Shown piece after piece: positions 32,759 to 41,923 of a DNA stretch of 64,000 nucleotides. This DNA is from JAISGQ01 sp045604155 (lineage in GTDB: Bacteria > Bacillota > Clostridia > Oscillospirales > Acutalibacteraceae): the NCBI GenBank assembly GCA_045604155.1, contig JAZUNN010000044.1, positions 1 to 64,000 of the forward strand, read 5' to 3'. The first letter of the stretch is position 1, and each line of letters begins with the position of its first letter. Below the pieces are notes generated by a model. The model worked only from the letters and a program-made list of their open reading frames with translations. It had not been told where the DNA came from and did not search any database. The position numbers were made by a program, and so were the translations under genes.

Positions 32759-33214
32759 TTATTTATCGGTCATCAGCTTGCTTATAACATCCATGAAAGT
32801 GTTGATATCAGCAAACTGACGGTAAACAGATGCAAATCGGATATATGCAACTTCGTCGATGTTTTTGAGCTGCTCCATTGCAAGTTCACCTACGGTAAGT
32901 GAGGTGACTTCACGGTCAAGAGAGTTCTGAAGTCTTGATTCGATTTCAGTTACAGCTTTCTCAAGAGTATCCAGAGAAACATTTCTCTTGTCACAGGATC
33001 TGAGCATACCGTTTAAAAGCTTATTTCTGTCAAAAGGTTCTCTGCTCTTATCTCTTTTTACAACAACAATAGGAACAGTTTCAATGATTTCGTAGGTAGT
33101 AAAACGTTTGGCGCAACTGAGACACTCACGTCTGCGTCTTATTTTTTCGCCCTCATCAGTCGGGCGTGAATCAATAACCTTGCTTTCAGGGTAAGAGCAA
33201 AAAGGGCATCTCAT
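32759..33214 (-). CDS. nrdR: Transcriptional repressor NrdR
   Basis: A 151-residue ATP/dATP-sensing repressor of ribonucleotide reductase genes. It starts at MRCPFCS behind GGAGTG; the upstream in-frame ATG at 33274 lies in the promoter and is rejected. The N-terminal zinc ribbon uses CPFC and CLSC cysteines, followed by KRFTTYE, and the ATP-cone runs from about residue 45 to 135 (VKRDKSREPFDRNKL, ASVYRQFADINTF). The length is standard. No nrd genes are in the window, so its targets lie elsewhere. Confidence 0.96.
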   Translation of the reverse strand: MRCPFCSYPESKVIDSRPTDEGEKIRRRRECLSCAKRFTTYEIIETVPIVVVKRDKSREPFDRNKLLNGMLRSCDKRNVSLDTLEKAVTEIESRLQNSLDREVTSLTVGELAMEQLKNIDEVAYIRFASVYRQFADINTFMDVISKLMTDK

Positions 33215-33245
33215 AAAAACACTCCAGTCAACATATATTGTAAAA

Positions 33246-33274
33246 ATTATAACACAATATATTATGTTAATCAA
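33246..33274 (-). promoter_or_regulatory. Sigma-A promoter of nrdR
   Basis: Minus strand TTGATT (plus-strand 33269-33274), 17 bases, consensus TATAAT (plus-strand 33246-33251). Confidence 0.65.
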
Positions 33275-33308
33275 GATGTTTTTACGTAAAAGGACACAAA
33301 ATATATTT

Positions 33309-34454
33309 TTATTCTATAATTCCTGAAGACGAAATTCTGCATTCAATGTTAATTTCCATTTCAGAATCAGAATATAAATCCTGCCACTTGTTTCTGTTGT
33401 TTTCAAACCATGTATTATGCTGTTGTCTGACAGCAGTTTCAAACCCAAGAATCTCGGGACCATACTGAGTTTTGCTCAGAATAAAAATGTGCTCGATTTT
33501 TTTCCTGATTATATTTTCTATAAGAATTTTATCATGTTGATAATCTGAGTTTTCAGATTCAATCAGAAGACAGTTTGCATCAATGTCTAATCTGAATACA
33601 GGTTTGTTATTTTCAATATTACATTTGCGTGTGCATCTGGATGACATAATCTGGTAGCATGCAGAAGTACCGTCTTCTCGAAAAATATTTATATTCCCAT
33701 TGTTTTGCTCATCATAAAGAATACGTATTATTTCAAGCTCGGGGTATCCGAGACAACCTGAGTAACGGCTGCTTTTGAATACACTCAACCCGGAAACAAT
33801 AAGAGATAAATTACTGCTTTCTGTCTGGTCTGTTTCACTTATTGAAGAAAAGTTTTTATTGTCAGAAACCCCGACGGAAAGCAAAGAAAAACTCAGATTA
33901 TCCGATGCTTTTGCATAAATAGAAGTAAGAGAATACCCTTCCTGAGTGCTGCTTTTGGAAGACGTATAATGATTTGAAAGTCTGCTTATCATTGTTGCCG
34001 TTGATATGGAAGAAAGCTGAGCAGAAAGCAGTTCATAAGCCGTTGTGTCTGAAGTGACAGCTATACATTTTCTTCTTACAGAAGCCATTCTGAACAGCAT
34101 ATCTATATCATATAACGACATTTCAGAAAGATAATCTGAGCCGAAAACAACAGTCTGCAGATGTTCAAAATTTGCTTCAGCATCGGAATTTCTCACGAAT
34201 TCACGTACTGCAAGAGGCAAAGAAGAAGCTCGGATAGCTGTATTTATATAGGTGATTTTATCAGAAGACTGATCTGAGTCTGAGCCCAATGGATCAGCAT
34301 AGTGAAATGTGAATTTAAGCAGTGAATCCTTGTCTTTATCAATACCTATTCCAAGTATGAAAATATGATCATTTACATCTGTCATATCCCAGCATCCGCT
34401 GAAAATCGAGATAATAACAGCAACAATTAAAGCGATTGTTATTTTAGTGCGCAT
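33309..34454 (-). CDS. gerC: Spore germination lipoprotein, Ger(x)C family
   Basis: A 381-residue C subunit of a germinant receptor. The signal peptide ends in the lipobox FSGC (Cys about residue 21), followed by WDMTDVNDHIFILGIGID, the family hallmark. The C-terminal part (ENIIRKKIEHIFILSKTQYG and onward) matches Ger(x)C. It should be lipidated and held on the outer face of the spore inner membrane together with the A and B subunits. Its start overlaps the gerB end by 11 bases, which indicates translational coupling. A nutrient cannot be assigned. Confidence 0.92.
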   Translation of the reverse strand: MRTKITIALIVAVIISIFSGCWDMTDVNDHIFILGIGIDKDKDSLLKFTFHYADPLGSDSDQSSDKITYINTAIRASSLPLAVREFVRNSDAEANFEHLQTVVFGSDYLSEMSLYDIDMLFRMASVRRKCIAVTSDTTAYELLSAQLSSISTATMISRLSNHYTSSKSSTQEGYSLTSIYAKASDNLSFSLLSVGVSDNKNFSSISETDQTESSNLSLIVSGLSVFKSSRYSGCLGYPELEIIRILYDEQNNGNINIFREDGTSACYQIMSSRCTRKCNIENNKPVFRLDIDANCLLIESENSDYQHDKILIENIIRKKIEHIFILSKTQYGPEILGFETAVRQQHNTWFENNRNKWQDLYSDSEMEINIECRISSSGIIE

Positions 34455-35529
34455 ATTTCTTTTCCTTAATTGATAAAAAGTACATAAGCGGAATAATGAT
34501 CAATAAGATGAATAATTCAATAAAGATAATGTATTTTGAAATTAAATTGACAATGTTTTCCTGAAACAGAAAAATGACAGGAATAAAAATACAAATATAG
34601 ACGGCAATGGGAAATCTGAATTTCAATGGCGAAAGGATAGCCGAAAGAGCTTCAGATGATGCGAATAACAAAAGAGAAATATAAATACAGACGGCAGATA
34701 TATTTATTGGAATTGTTACTGCATCAAATCTTTCTACAATCCTTAAATGATTGAGCTGTACTGATCTTGCAAGTTCAGTGAAAGGATAATGCATACCTGC
34801 TGCTGTTTTTATCGTGAAAACTCCGGTGATACATAAAGTGAAGAGAATAATTATTACCGAACATAAAGCAAATCCCGAGAAAACAGCTTTTTTTCGTGTT
34901 TTATTATTACGTGTTTTACATACATTGAACAATATTATTTCAAAGCCTGAAAAACAACTCACAGAGCGTATGATCTGACTCGATAAACCATTTGTATCAG
35001 AAGTAAACAGAGTTTTAAATTCATTTGTATCTGCTGATCTGAAATAAATCAGAAGTGAAATAAAAATAACTGCAGCACACGGAATGACAAGCAGCTCTGT
35101 AAGCTTTGCAGCAGAAGAAAAATCCTTCAGGGTAATAATAAATGATACAAGTAATATAACAGCAGCAATAATATAAACAGGTGTTTTATCAAACAGGAAC
35201 AGCTGTACTTTATTGGATTCAAAAAACAATAATTTATAGCTTTGAATAATAAAGTATATAAACAGAATAAATGCAATTATTCGTGAAAAAACCTTTCCGA
35301 ACAATTTTTTCAGAATATTCTCAAAAGATAGTTCCTCTGTGTTATCGGCAATTTGCAGAATCATCCATGTCAGAGGAATCAGTGTTAAAATTGTAATTAT
35401 CTGTGCAATCAGCCATTGACGTGTGATAGAGTGATTTATTGCTGATGGATAAAAATTCAAACCAAAAAGCATGGAAAAACATGTTATTGAAAATAATTGA
35501 AATGAAGAAATAGTGCAGCATTTATTCAT
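34444..35529 (-). CDS. gerB: Spore germination permease, GerAB family
   Basis: A 361-residue integral membrane protein with about ten predicted helices and the APC-transporter-like fold of GerAB/GerKB proteins. Recognised stretches are the N-terminal helix pair (FQLFSITCFSMLFGLNFYPS) and LLILIIIPLMYFLSIKEK at the end. In known receptors the B subunit binds the nutrient signal. It overlaps gerA by eight bases and gerC by 11, as in a classic tricistronic ger operon. Confidence 0.9.
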   Translation of the reverse strand: MNKCCTISSFQLFSITCFSMLFGLNFYPSAINHSITRQWLIAQIITILTLIPLTWMILQIADNTEELSFENILKKLFGKVFSRIIAFILFIYFIIQSYKLLFFESNKVQLFLFDKTPVYIIAAVILLVSFIITLKDFSSAAKLTELLVIPCAAVIFISLLIYFRSADTNEFKTLFTSDTNGLSSQIIRSVSCFSGFEIILFNVCKTRNNKTRKKAVFSGFALCSVIIILFTLCITGVFTIKTAAGMHYPFTELARSVQLNHLRIVERFDAVTIPINISAVCIYISLLLFASSEALSAILSPLKFRFPIAVYICIFIPVIFLFQENIVNLISKYIIFIELFILLIIIPLMYFLSIKEKKYAH

Positions 35530-37102
35530 TGTTGATTTCCTTTTTGCCTGCAGAAAATAAATCAGATGGATTATATGCTTTGTTCCGCATTCGATTAAGC
35601 CGCTCGGGTGTTTTGAAAACAGAGGATAACATCTGTCGTAATTTCATAGGTGAAACAGGTGTGGCAAAAGAAACATTATAGTTGTATTGAGATACAAAAC
35701 GTGAGAGCATTATAAGCATACCGGCAGTTATGCCGAACAGTCCAAGAACGGATGCGCAGAAGATGAGAAAATATTTATAGAACCTTATTGTGGATTTGAG
35801 CGCATGGGAAGGTACTGCAAAGGATGATAAAGTTGAAATACCTGCAATTATGATAATCAGGGGATTCAGAAGACCTGCGTTTATTGTTGCATCACCGATT
35901 ATCAGACCGCCGACTATTGATAGAGCAGAACTGATTTTCTGAGGCATTCGTGTACTGGCTTCACGAAGTATTTCAAAGACAAGTTCTATAAGCAGTATTT
36001 CCACAAGTGCAGGAAAAGGTACTTTTACACGGTTTAATGCAGTAAGCAGTAAAAGACGGGTTGTGAGCATCTCGGGATGATAGGAAATGATTGCAACGTA
36101 GAGAGCCGGCGCAGCTACTGCAATAATTGCGCATGTCCACCTCAAAAGTCGGATGAAACCTGAAAAAATCCATTTTCCGTAAGTGTCCTCGCTTGCAGAT
36201 ATAAGATCTGAAATTGTGACAGGGAAGATCAATGCATAGGGACTGCCGTTAACCAGAACTACTACCTGTCCGTTTGATATTGCAGCAGAAGCAAGATCGG
36301 TCTGCTCAGTTCCGCCGGATTGCGGAAAAACAGAAAAAGTGTTTGCTTCAATCAACTGTTCAAGCTTTCCCGAGTCCCCAAGAATATCAGTGGATATATT
36401 TGATATTCTTCTTTTTATTTCGTTTACAAGAGCACCATCCGTCAGACCTCGTATATAGCATATGCACACATCAGTGTGAGATCGCTGACCGACTTTTGCA
36501 GGAAAAATCACAAGATTCGGATCCGCAAGACGTCGCCTTAGCAGAGCTGTATTAATTCTGATATTTTCAGTAAATGCTTCATGTGGTCCCCGAATGCTGC
36601 CTTCATTCGGGCTTTCTCCGACAGAGCGTGTTTCAATCATCCTCACGCCTGCAATAAAGCATTCAGATTCACCTTCAATTATAATTGCAGCATCGCCTGA
36701 GAGTACTGACAGATAAGCTTTTGATAAACTTTTATTTTTTGAGATTTCAGCTGATCCGAAAAGCTGCGACAATTCATCAATGGGTGAGAATTTATTGATA
36801 CACGACTGTTCCGACATTCTTCGTGATGCAAGAACTATGCTTGATTCTATCAGAGCCTTATTGCTCATTCCGTCAACGAAAATGATAAGAGCACGCCGAT
36901 TGTTTGCCAGAGTGAAAAATCGAAGAAGAATATCTTTGTTTTCGCCGACCAGTTTTTTTACATATTCAACATTCCGATCGAATCCGTTTTTACCGGTAAA
37001 AAGATCCTGATTATAATCGGGCGAAATATCAAAGACTTCTTCACTGCAAAAAGTATCTGTAATATTTTCACCGGAAAGCCATTGTACAAATCTGGATGAC
37101 AT
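35522..37102 (-). CDS. gerA: Spore germination receptor A subunit, GerA family
   Basis: A 526-residue protein with a large soluble N-terminal domain (about 1-280) and four or five transmembrane helices after it. I start it at ATG 37102 (MSSRFVQWLSGEN) behind AAAGGTAG; the upstream GTG at 37183 has no binding site. Family marks are RRLADPNLVIFPAKVGQRS-like strands, GQVVVLVNGSPYALIFPVTI, KVPFPALVEILLIELVFEIL and RMPQKISSALSIVGGLIIGD. With gerB and gerC it forms the nutrient-gated germination complex of the spore inner membrane. Divergent from hprK. Confidence 0.93.
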   Translation of the reverse strand: MSSRFVQWLSGENITDTFCSEEVFDISPDYNQDLFTGKNGFDRNVEYVKKLVGENKDILLRFFTLANNRRALIIFVDGMSNKALIESSIVLASRRMSEQSCINKFSPIDELSQLFGSAEISKNKSLSKAYLSVLSGDAAIIIEGESECFIAGVRMIETRSVGESPNEGSIRGPHEAFTENIRINTALLRRRLADPNLVIFPAKVGQRSHTDVCICYIRGLTDGALVNEIKRRISNISTDILGDSGKLEQLIEANTFSVFPQSGGTEQTDLASAAISNGQVVVLVNGSPYALIFPVTISDLISASEDTYGKWIFSGFIRLLRWTCAIIAVAAPALYVAIISYHPEMLTTRLLLLTALNRVKVPFPALVEILLIELVFEILREASTRMPQKISSALSIVGGLIIGDATINAGLLNPLIIIIAGISTLSSFAVPSHALKSTIRFYKYFLIFCASVLGLFGITAGMLIMLSRFVSQYNYNVSFATPVSPMKLRQMLSSVFKTPERLNRMRNKAYNPSDLFSAGKKEINNE

Positions 37103-37268
37103 TTTCAGCACTACCTTTGAAACTTTGTCTGCAGAGAATATTGACAGAATAAAAATTAATATACAATCGTTTATAAAATTCACAAATAGTCTTTAAAAAA
37201 GTGATTTAATCATGTATAATTAAATAGTCTGAGTATTCAGAATTTTTGATATACAAGGCGGTGCAAAC

Positions 37269-38237
37269 ATGGCCCAGGTTTTTTCGGTTACAATGTCAAA
37301 AATAATCAAGGAAATGTCTCTGGAAGAGGTATTAATGCCACAGGATCCGGATACTGTGCTTGTTGAGTCTGCAGAAGTCAACAGACCGGGTGTTGAGCTT
37401 ACCGGATTTCTGGAGTATTATGATAAGTCAAGACTTCTTGTATGCGGCAAAACTGAGATTTCTTTTCTTGAACAGTTCGATGTGGAAACAAGAGCAAACT
37501 GTCTTTCAAATCTTTTTTCAAAAGGAGCTCCGGGTCTGATTCTCTGCAGAGGAATCGATCCTCTGCCTGAAATGCTTGAGGCAGCAAAAAAATACAAGAT
37601 GCCCGTGCTTAAGACAAACGATCAGACCAGTGGATTCATATCTGCTCTGGTTGCCTTCCTGAGTGTTGAGCTTGCACCAAGAGTAACCCGTCACGGTGTT
37701 CTTGTTGAAGTATACGGCGAAGGTATTCTTCTTACAGGTGACAGTGGAGTCGGTAAATCAGAAACTGCCATTGAACTTGTCAAAAGAGGACATCGACTTA
37801 TTGCTGACGATGCAGTTGAGATAAGACGAGTTTCAAATAAAACACTTGTTGGATCTGCTCCTCCGAATATAAGACATTTTATTGAACTTCGAGGCATAGG
37901 AATAATTAATGCAAGAAGAATATTTGGTATGGGTGCTGTTAAGATTACAGAAAAAATTGATCTTGTTATCAATATGGAAATCTGGGACAGCAGCAAGGTT
38001 TACGACAGAATGGGAATGGATAACGAATATACAGAAATACTCGGCAATAAAGTTCCATCTCTTACAATTCCGGTAAAACCCGGTCGAAATCTTGCAATTA
38101 TCATTGAGGTTGCAGCAATGAACAACAGACAGAAAAAGATGGGCTATAATGCAGCTCACGAACTTCTTCATAATCTTGGCATGGTTGTGGAAAATGTTCC
38201 CAACGATATTAAAACAGAATGGGATTCATTCAATTAA
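37269..38237 (+). CDS. hprK: HPr kinase/phosphorylase
   Basis: A 322-residue bifunctional enzyme that phosphorylates and dephosphorylates Ser46 of HPr in response to glycolytic state and so sets carbon catabolite control. The N-terminal domain has VNRPGVELTGFLEYYDKSR. The catalytic P-loop is GDSGVGKSE (from residue 157), followed by LIADDAVEIRR, ELRGIGIINARRIFGMGAV and NMEIWD. Length and motifs are complete. A TATAAT (37215-37220) with a poor -35 lies upstream. It leads a run of co-directional genes starting with a glucokinase. Confidence 0.96.
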   Translation: MAQVFSVTMSKIIKEMSLEEVLMPQDPDTVLVESAEVNRPGVELTGFLEYYDKSRLLVCGKTEISFLEQFDVETRANCLSNLFSKGAPGLILCRGIDPLPEMLEAAKKYKMPVLKTNDQTSGFISALVAFLSVELAPRVTRHGVLVEVYGEGILLTGDSGVGKSETAIELVKRGHRLIADDAVEIRRVSNKTLVGSAPPNIRHFIELRGIGIINARRIFGMGAVKITEKIDLVINMEIWDSSKVYDRMGMDNEYTEILGNKVPSLTIPVKPGRNLAIIIEVAAMNNRQKKMGYNAAHELLHNLGMVVENVPNDIKTEWDSFN

Positions 38238-38260
38238 TTAAAATTTAGGAGAGAATAAAA

Positions 38261-39214
38261 ATGTATAATCTTGGTATTGATCTTGGCGGAACAAATGTAA
38301 AAGCCGGTATTGTAGACGAAAAAAATATTGTATTGTTCAAAAGTTCTGTTCCCACCGGAGTAGCAGACGGAAATGATGCAGTTGTCGACAATATCATCAA
38401 GGCCTGCGCTATCGCTCTTCATGAGGCAGGAATTACTCTTGCTGATGTTGAAAACATCGGTATAGGTACTCCCGGTGCTGTAAACAGTGCTACAGGTGTT
38501 GTTGAACGTGCTGAAAACATGAAGTTTGAGAATTTCCCTCTTGCAGCAAAGCTTGAAGAGAAAATCAACAGAAAAGTTTATATTGAGAATGATGCAAACG
38601 CTGCTGCTCTTGGTGAATATGTTGCAGGTGCAGCAATGGGTTCAAAGGATGCTGTCTGTGTAACACTCGGAACAGGTGTAGGCGGTGGACTTATTCTTGA
38701 CGGCAAGCTTTACAGCGGTGCAAATAATGCAGGCGGCGAGCTCGGTCATACTGTTATTGCATTTGACGGAATTCCCTGCAACTGCGGCAGAAAAGGATGC
38801 TGGGAGAGATATGCTTCTGTAACTGCTCTTATTGCACAGACCAAAGAGGCAATGGAAGCAAATACAGAATCTGCACTGTGGGATATTGCTGAAGGCAGCC
38901 TTGACAATGTCAACGGCAAAACTGCATTTGATGCAATGAGAGCAGATGACGAAACCGGCAAGGCAATCGTGGACAAGTACATCAGATATATTGCATGCGG
39001 CGTTACCAATATGGTTAATATCTTCCAGCCTGATGTTATCTGCATCGGCGGTGCAATCAGCAAGGAAGGTGACTATATCCTTAAATCCCTTAATGAAATT
39101 GTTGAGTGTGAAAGATTTACAAAGGTAAGCGACAAGCAGACAAAGATTGTTATGGCAACACTTGAAAATGATGCCGGAATCATTGGAGCAGCAAATCTTT
39201 ACAAAGCAAACTGA
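38261..39214 (+). CDS. glk: ROK-family glucokinase
   Basis: A 317-residue sugar kinase. The phosphate-binding opening is LGIDLGGTNVKAGIVD; IENDANAAALGEY holds the catalytic aspartate; the GTGVGGGLI loop and the zinc motif CNCGRKGCWERYAS mark ROK hexokinases with glucose as usual substrate. It phosphorylates glucose to glucose 6-phosphate in the cytoplasm. It lies 23 bases after hprK with a TAGGAGAG binding site. Another hexose is possible, but glucose is the best guess. Confidence 0.9.
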   Translation: MYNLGIDLGGTNVKAGIVDEKNIVLFKSSVPTGVADGNDAVVDNIIKACAIALHEAGITLADVENIGIGTPGAVNSATGVVERAENMKFENFPLAAKLEEKINRKVYIENDANAAALGEYVAGAAMGSKDAVCVTLGTGVGGGLILDGKLYSGANNAGGELGHTVIAFDGIPCNCGRKGCWERYASVTALIAQTKEAMEANTESALWDIAEGSLDNVNGKTAFDAMRADDETGKAIVDKYIRYIACGVTNMVNIFQPDVICIGGAISKEGDYILKSLNEIVECERFTKVSDKQTKIVMATLENDAGIIGAANLYKAN

Positions 39215-39226
39215 TTGGAGAACAGC

Positions 39227-40144
39227 ATGAATAATTACATTGATTTTGCGCAGCAACTTGCAAAAAAATCCATAAAGGCAAAAATTGACGAGCCAATGAG
39301 CAAAAGAACGTCATTTAAAATTGGCGGTCCTGCTGATGTTTTCGTGTGTGTTCAGACCCGTGATGAACTGAAAACTGTTATTGAACTTACAAAGCAGAAT
39401 AACATTCCTCTTACAGTTGTCGGAAACGGGTCAAATCTTCTTGTTTCTGACAAGGGCATTCGTGGTGTTGTCGTTGCTCTTGACGGTGATTTCTGTTCAC
39501 TGCAGTGCATTGGTAAAAACAAGATTGTTGCAGGTGCAGGCACAATGCTTTCTCATCTTTGTCAGTTTGCTCACGGAAACAGTCTGACAGGTCTTGAATT
39601 TGCTTATGGAATTCCGGGCTCTGTAGGTGGTGCTATTTACATGAACGCAGGCGCTTATGGTGGAGAAATGAAGGATGTAGCCGTTGCCTGTGAGTATATA
39701 AATATGGATGGTGAAATCAATTCACTCACTATTGATGAGATGAAACTTGATTACAGAAAGAGCTTTTTTACCGGTAAAGATCATATTATCATTTCAGCTA
39801 CATTTGTTCTTGAGGTAGGCGAAAAGGACAGAATAAAGGGCACCATGCGTGAACTTATGGGTAAAAGAAGTGATAAGCAGCCTCTTGAGCTTCCCAGTGC
39901 AGGCAGTGCATTCAAACGTCCGGTTGGCTATTTCGCAGGAGCTCTTATTGAACAGTGCGGATTAAAGGGATGTACTGTAGGCGGAGCTCAGGTAAGCGAA
40001 AAGCATGCAGGCTTCATTGTAAATATCGGCGGTGCAACCTGTGATGATGTTCTCAATCTTGTTCGCCATATTCAGGAAACCGTAAAAAAAGAAACCGGTG
40101 TTGATCTTGAAAGCGAAATTCGAGCAATAGGCGAAGGCGTGTGA
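39227..40144 (+). CDS. murB: UDP-N-acetylenolpyruvoylglucosamine reductase
   Basis: A 305-residue FAD enzyme that makes UDP-MurNAc in the cytoplasm. It starts at ATG 39227, with TTGGAG six bases ahead; the in-frame TTG at 39215 is part of that site. Seen: VVGNGSNLLVSDKGIRGVVV and GLEFAYGIPGSVGGAIYMNA for FAD binding, YRKSFF, and LPSAGSAFKRP, whose serine is the proton donor of the type II enzymes. The length is typical. It is followed four bases later by rapZ, a pairing conserved in many Firmicutes. Confidence 0.96.
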   Translation: MNNYIDFAQQLAKKSIKAKIDEPMSKRTSFKIGGPADVFVCVQTRDELKTVIELTKQNNIPLTVVGNGSNLLVSDKGIRGVVVALDGDFCSLQCIGKNKIVAGAGTMLSHLCQFAHGNSLTGLEFAYGIPGSVGGAIYMNAGAYGGEMKDVAVACEYINMDGEINSLTIDEMKLDYRKSFFTGKDHIIISATFVLEVGEKDRIKGTMRELMGKRSDKQPLELPSAGSAFKRPVGYFAGALIEQCGLKGCTVGGAQVSEKHAGFIVNIGGATCDDVLNLVRHIQETVKKETGVDLESEIRAIGEGV

Positions 40145-40148
40145 ATAA

Positions 40149-41009
40149 ATGGAGTTTTTAGTTATAACAGGACTTTCCGGTGCCGGAAAAACCATAATGC
40201 ATAATGCACTTGAAGATATAGGTTATTATTGCGTTGATAACATTCCGCCTCAGCTTCTTCCTGTTTTCTATGAGCTTTGCGATCAGGCAGATAATGTGGA
40301 AAAAGCGGCTGTGGTTATTGACTGCAGAGGTTTTGAGCTTTTCTCTAACTTCAATCAGTCACTTGAAAAACTCAGAAGCAGCGGTAATCTGTTCAAGCTT
40401 GTATATGTGGACTGCAAAACAGATGTTCTTATAAACAGATTCAAGGAAACTAGACGTTCTCATCCTATGTATGACAAGTGCGGGTATTCCATCAATGGAG
40501 CCATTGATGAGGAAAAAGCACTTCTCACACCTGCAAGAGAGCAGGCTGACCTTGTCATTGATACATCAAATATAACTCCAAAGCAGCTTCGTGAACGTAT
40601 TATTCAGATGTTTGCAGGAGATACCTTCTGTCCGATGAAAATTGAAATTGTATCTTTCGGTTTCAAAAGAGGTCCTCTTATCGGTGCAGATATGGTTTTT
40701 GATGTGCGCTGTTTCCCGAATCCGTATTATATTCCTGAGTTAAGACCGCTTACAGGTGTTGATCCTCCTGTTCGTGATTATGTTCTGGCAAGTGATCTTA
40801 CAAAGGGATTCCTTTCAAAGCTCTGTGATATGATGGCATATCTTATCCCTTTGTATATAGCAGAGGGAAGAAGCCAGCTTATTATCGGAATAGGCTGCAC
40901 AGGCGGAAATCATCGCTCTGTTGCTATTTCTGAAGCACTGAGACAGTTCCTGCGTTCCAAGGGATATGACTCGGTTGTTACTCACAGAGACAAAGAAATC
41001 AAAACTTAA
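40149..41009 (+). CDS. rapZ: RapZ/YvcJ nucleotide-binding protein
   Basis: A 286-residue P-loop protein. Walker A GLSGAGKT (8-15) is followed by MHNALEDIGYYCVDNIPPQL. The C-terminal domain has FGFKRG, DMVFDVRCFPNPYY and GIGCTGGNHRSVAISEAL. In E. coli RapZ guides RNase E to GlmZ RNA and controls amino-sugar synthesis; in Firmicutes YvcJ is a GTP/ATP hydrolase linked to competence and possibly UDP-GlcNAc sensing. The location between murB and whiA is the usual one. Confidence 0.95.
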   Translation: MEFLVITGLSGAGKTIMHNALEDIGYYCVDNIPPQLLPVFYELCDQADNVEKAAVVIDCRGFELFSNFNQSLEKLRSSGNLFKLVYVDCKTDVLINRFKETRRSHPMYDKCGYSINGAIDEEKALLTPAREQADLVIDTSNITPKQLRERIIQMFAGDTFCPMKIEIVSFGFKRGPLIGADMVFDVRCFPNPYYIPELRPLTGVDPPVRDYVLASDLTKGFLSKLCDMMAYLIPLYIAEGRSQLIIGIGCTGGNHRSVAISEALRQFLRSKGYDSVVTHRDKEIKT

Positions 41010-41024
41010 ACAGGTGAAAGTGTA

Positions 41025-41921
41025 ATGTCATTTTCCTCCGAAGCAAAATTTAATCTCTGTGAAGTAACATCACAGAGTAAATGCTGTATGAGAGCAGAAG
41101 CATATTCGCTGCTGCTCTTTTCGGGTTTATTGAAGAATCCGGAAAAGATAAATACATACAGAACAAAATATGATTTCATAGCAGAAAGAATTTCTGATCT
41201 TGTTTCTGAAATGTACGGCGTATCGGTTGACATAATACGTACTGGAAAAAATGAAACAGGATCAATTATTCATGTTTCAATTCCATATAAATCAGACAGA
41301 CTTGAACTGGAAGATGCTTTTGGAAGCAATGAAAAAATACATATTAATCTGTTGAACAAAGCCTGCTGCTTTTCTGCATTTCTCAGAGGTGCATTTCTTG
41401 TCTGTGGTTCTGTTACAAATCCTAAAAATGATTATCATATGGAGTTTGATATTCAGAATAAAGATCTGTGTGATACATTTATCAAGCTGTTGAATTACAA
41501 CGGAATCGTAAATGCGGGTGTTTCAGAGCGTAAAGGTAATTACCTTGTATACTTTAAAGACAGTGAAATAATAGAGCAGATGCTTCTTGAAATTGGGGCT
41601 CAGGCGGCGTCTTTTCAGATTTTTGAAGAAAGATCTCTTCGTGATATGCGTAATCGCATCCAACGGCACACAAATTGTGACAGTGCAAATCTGAAAAAGA
41701 CATCAAATGCTGCCGCAGCACAGCTTCATGCAATAAAAAAGATATGTGAAGGCGAAGGACTTTACAGCCTTCCCGATGATTTAAGAGAAATTGCAGAGCT
41801 CAGATTGAATAATCCCGATATGTCATTGCGTGAACTTGGTGAGAATATGGATCCGCCATTGTCCAGAAGTGGCGTGAATCACAGAATGAAGAGAATTCTG
41901 GAATGGGGTAAGGAGGAATAA
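41025..41921 (+). CDS. whiA: DNA-binding protein WhiA
   Basis: A 298-residue protein with the WhiA layout. An N-terminal degenerate LAGLIDADG homing-endonuclease-like domain (FSSEAKFNLCEV, AFLRGAFLVCGSVTNPKNDYHMEF) is followed by a C-terminal helix-turn-helix (IAELRLNNPDMSLRELGENM, SRSGVNHRMKRIL). WhiA regulates sporulation in Streptomyces and affects chromosome segregation and division in Bacillus. It is joined to rapZ (15-base gap) and dnaE (2-base gap), so these are co-transcribed. Confidence 0.95.
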   Translation: MSFSSEAKFNLCEVTSQSKCCMRAEAYSLLLFSGLLKNPEKINTYRTKYDFIAERISDLVSEMYGVSVDIIRTGKNETGSIIHVSIPYKSDRLELEDAFGSNEKIHINLLNKACCFSAFLRGAFLVCGSVTNPKNDYHMEFDIQNKDLCDTFIKLLNYNGIVNAGVSERKGNYLVYFKDSEIIEQMLLEIGAQAASFQIFEERSLRDMRNRIQRHTNCDSANLKKTSNAAAAQLHAIKKICEGEGLYSLPDDLREIAELRLNNPDMSLRELGENMDPPLSRSGVNHRMKRILEWGKEE

Positions 41922-41923
41922 AA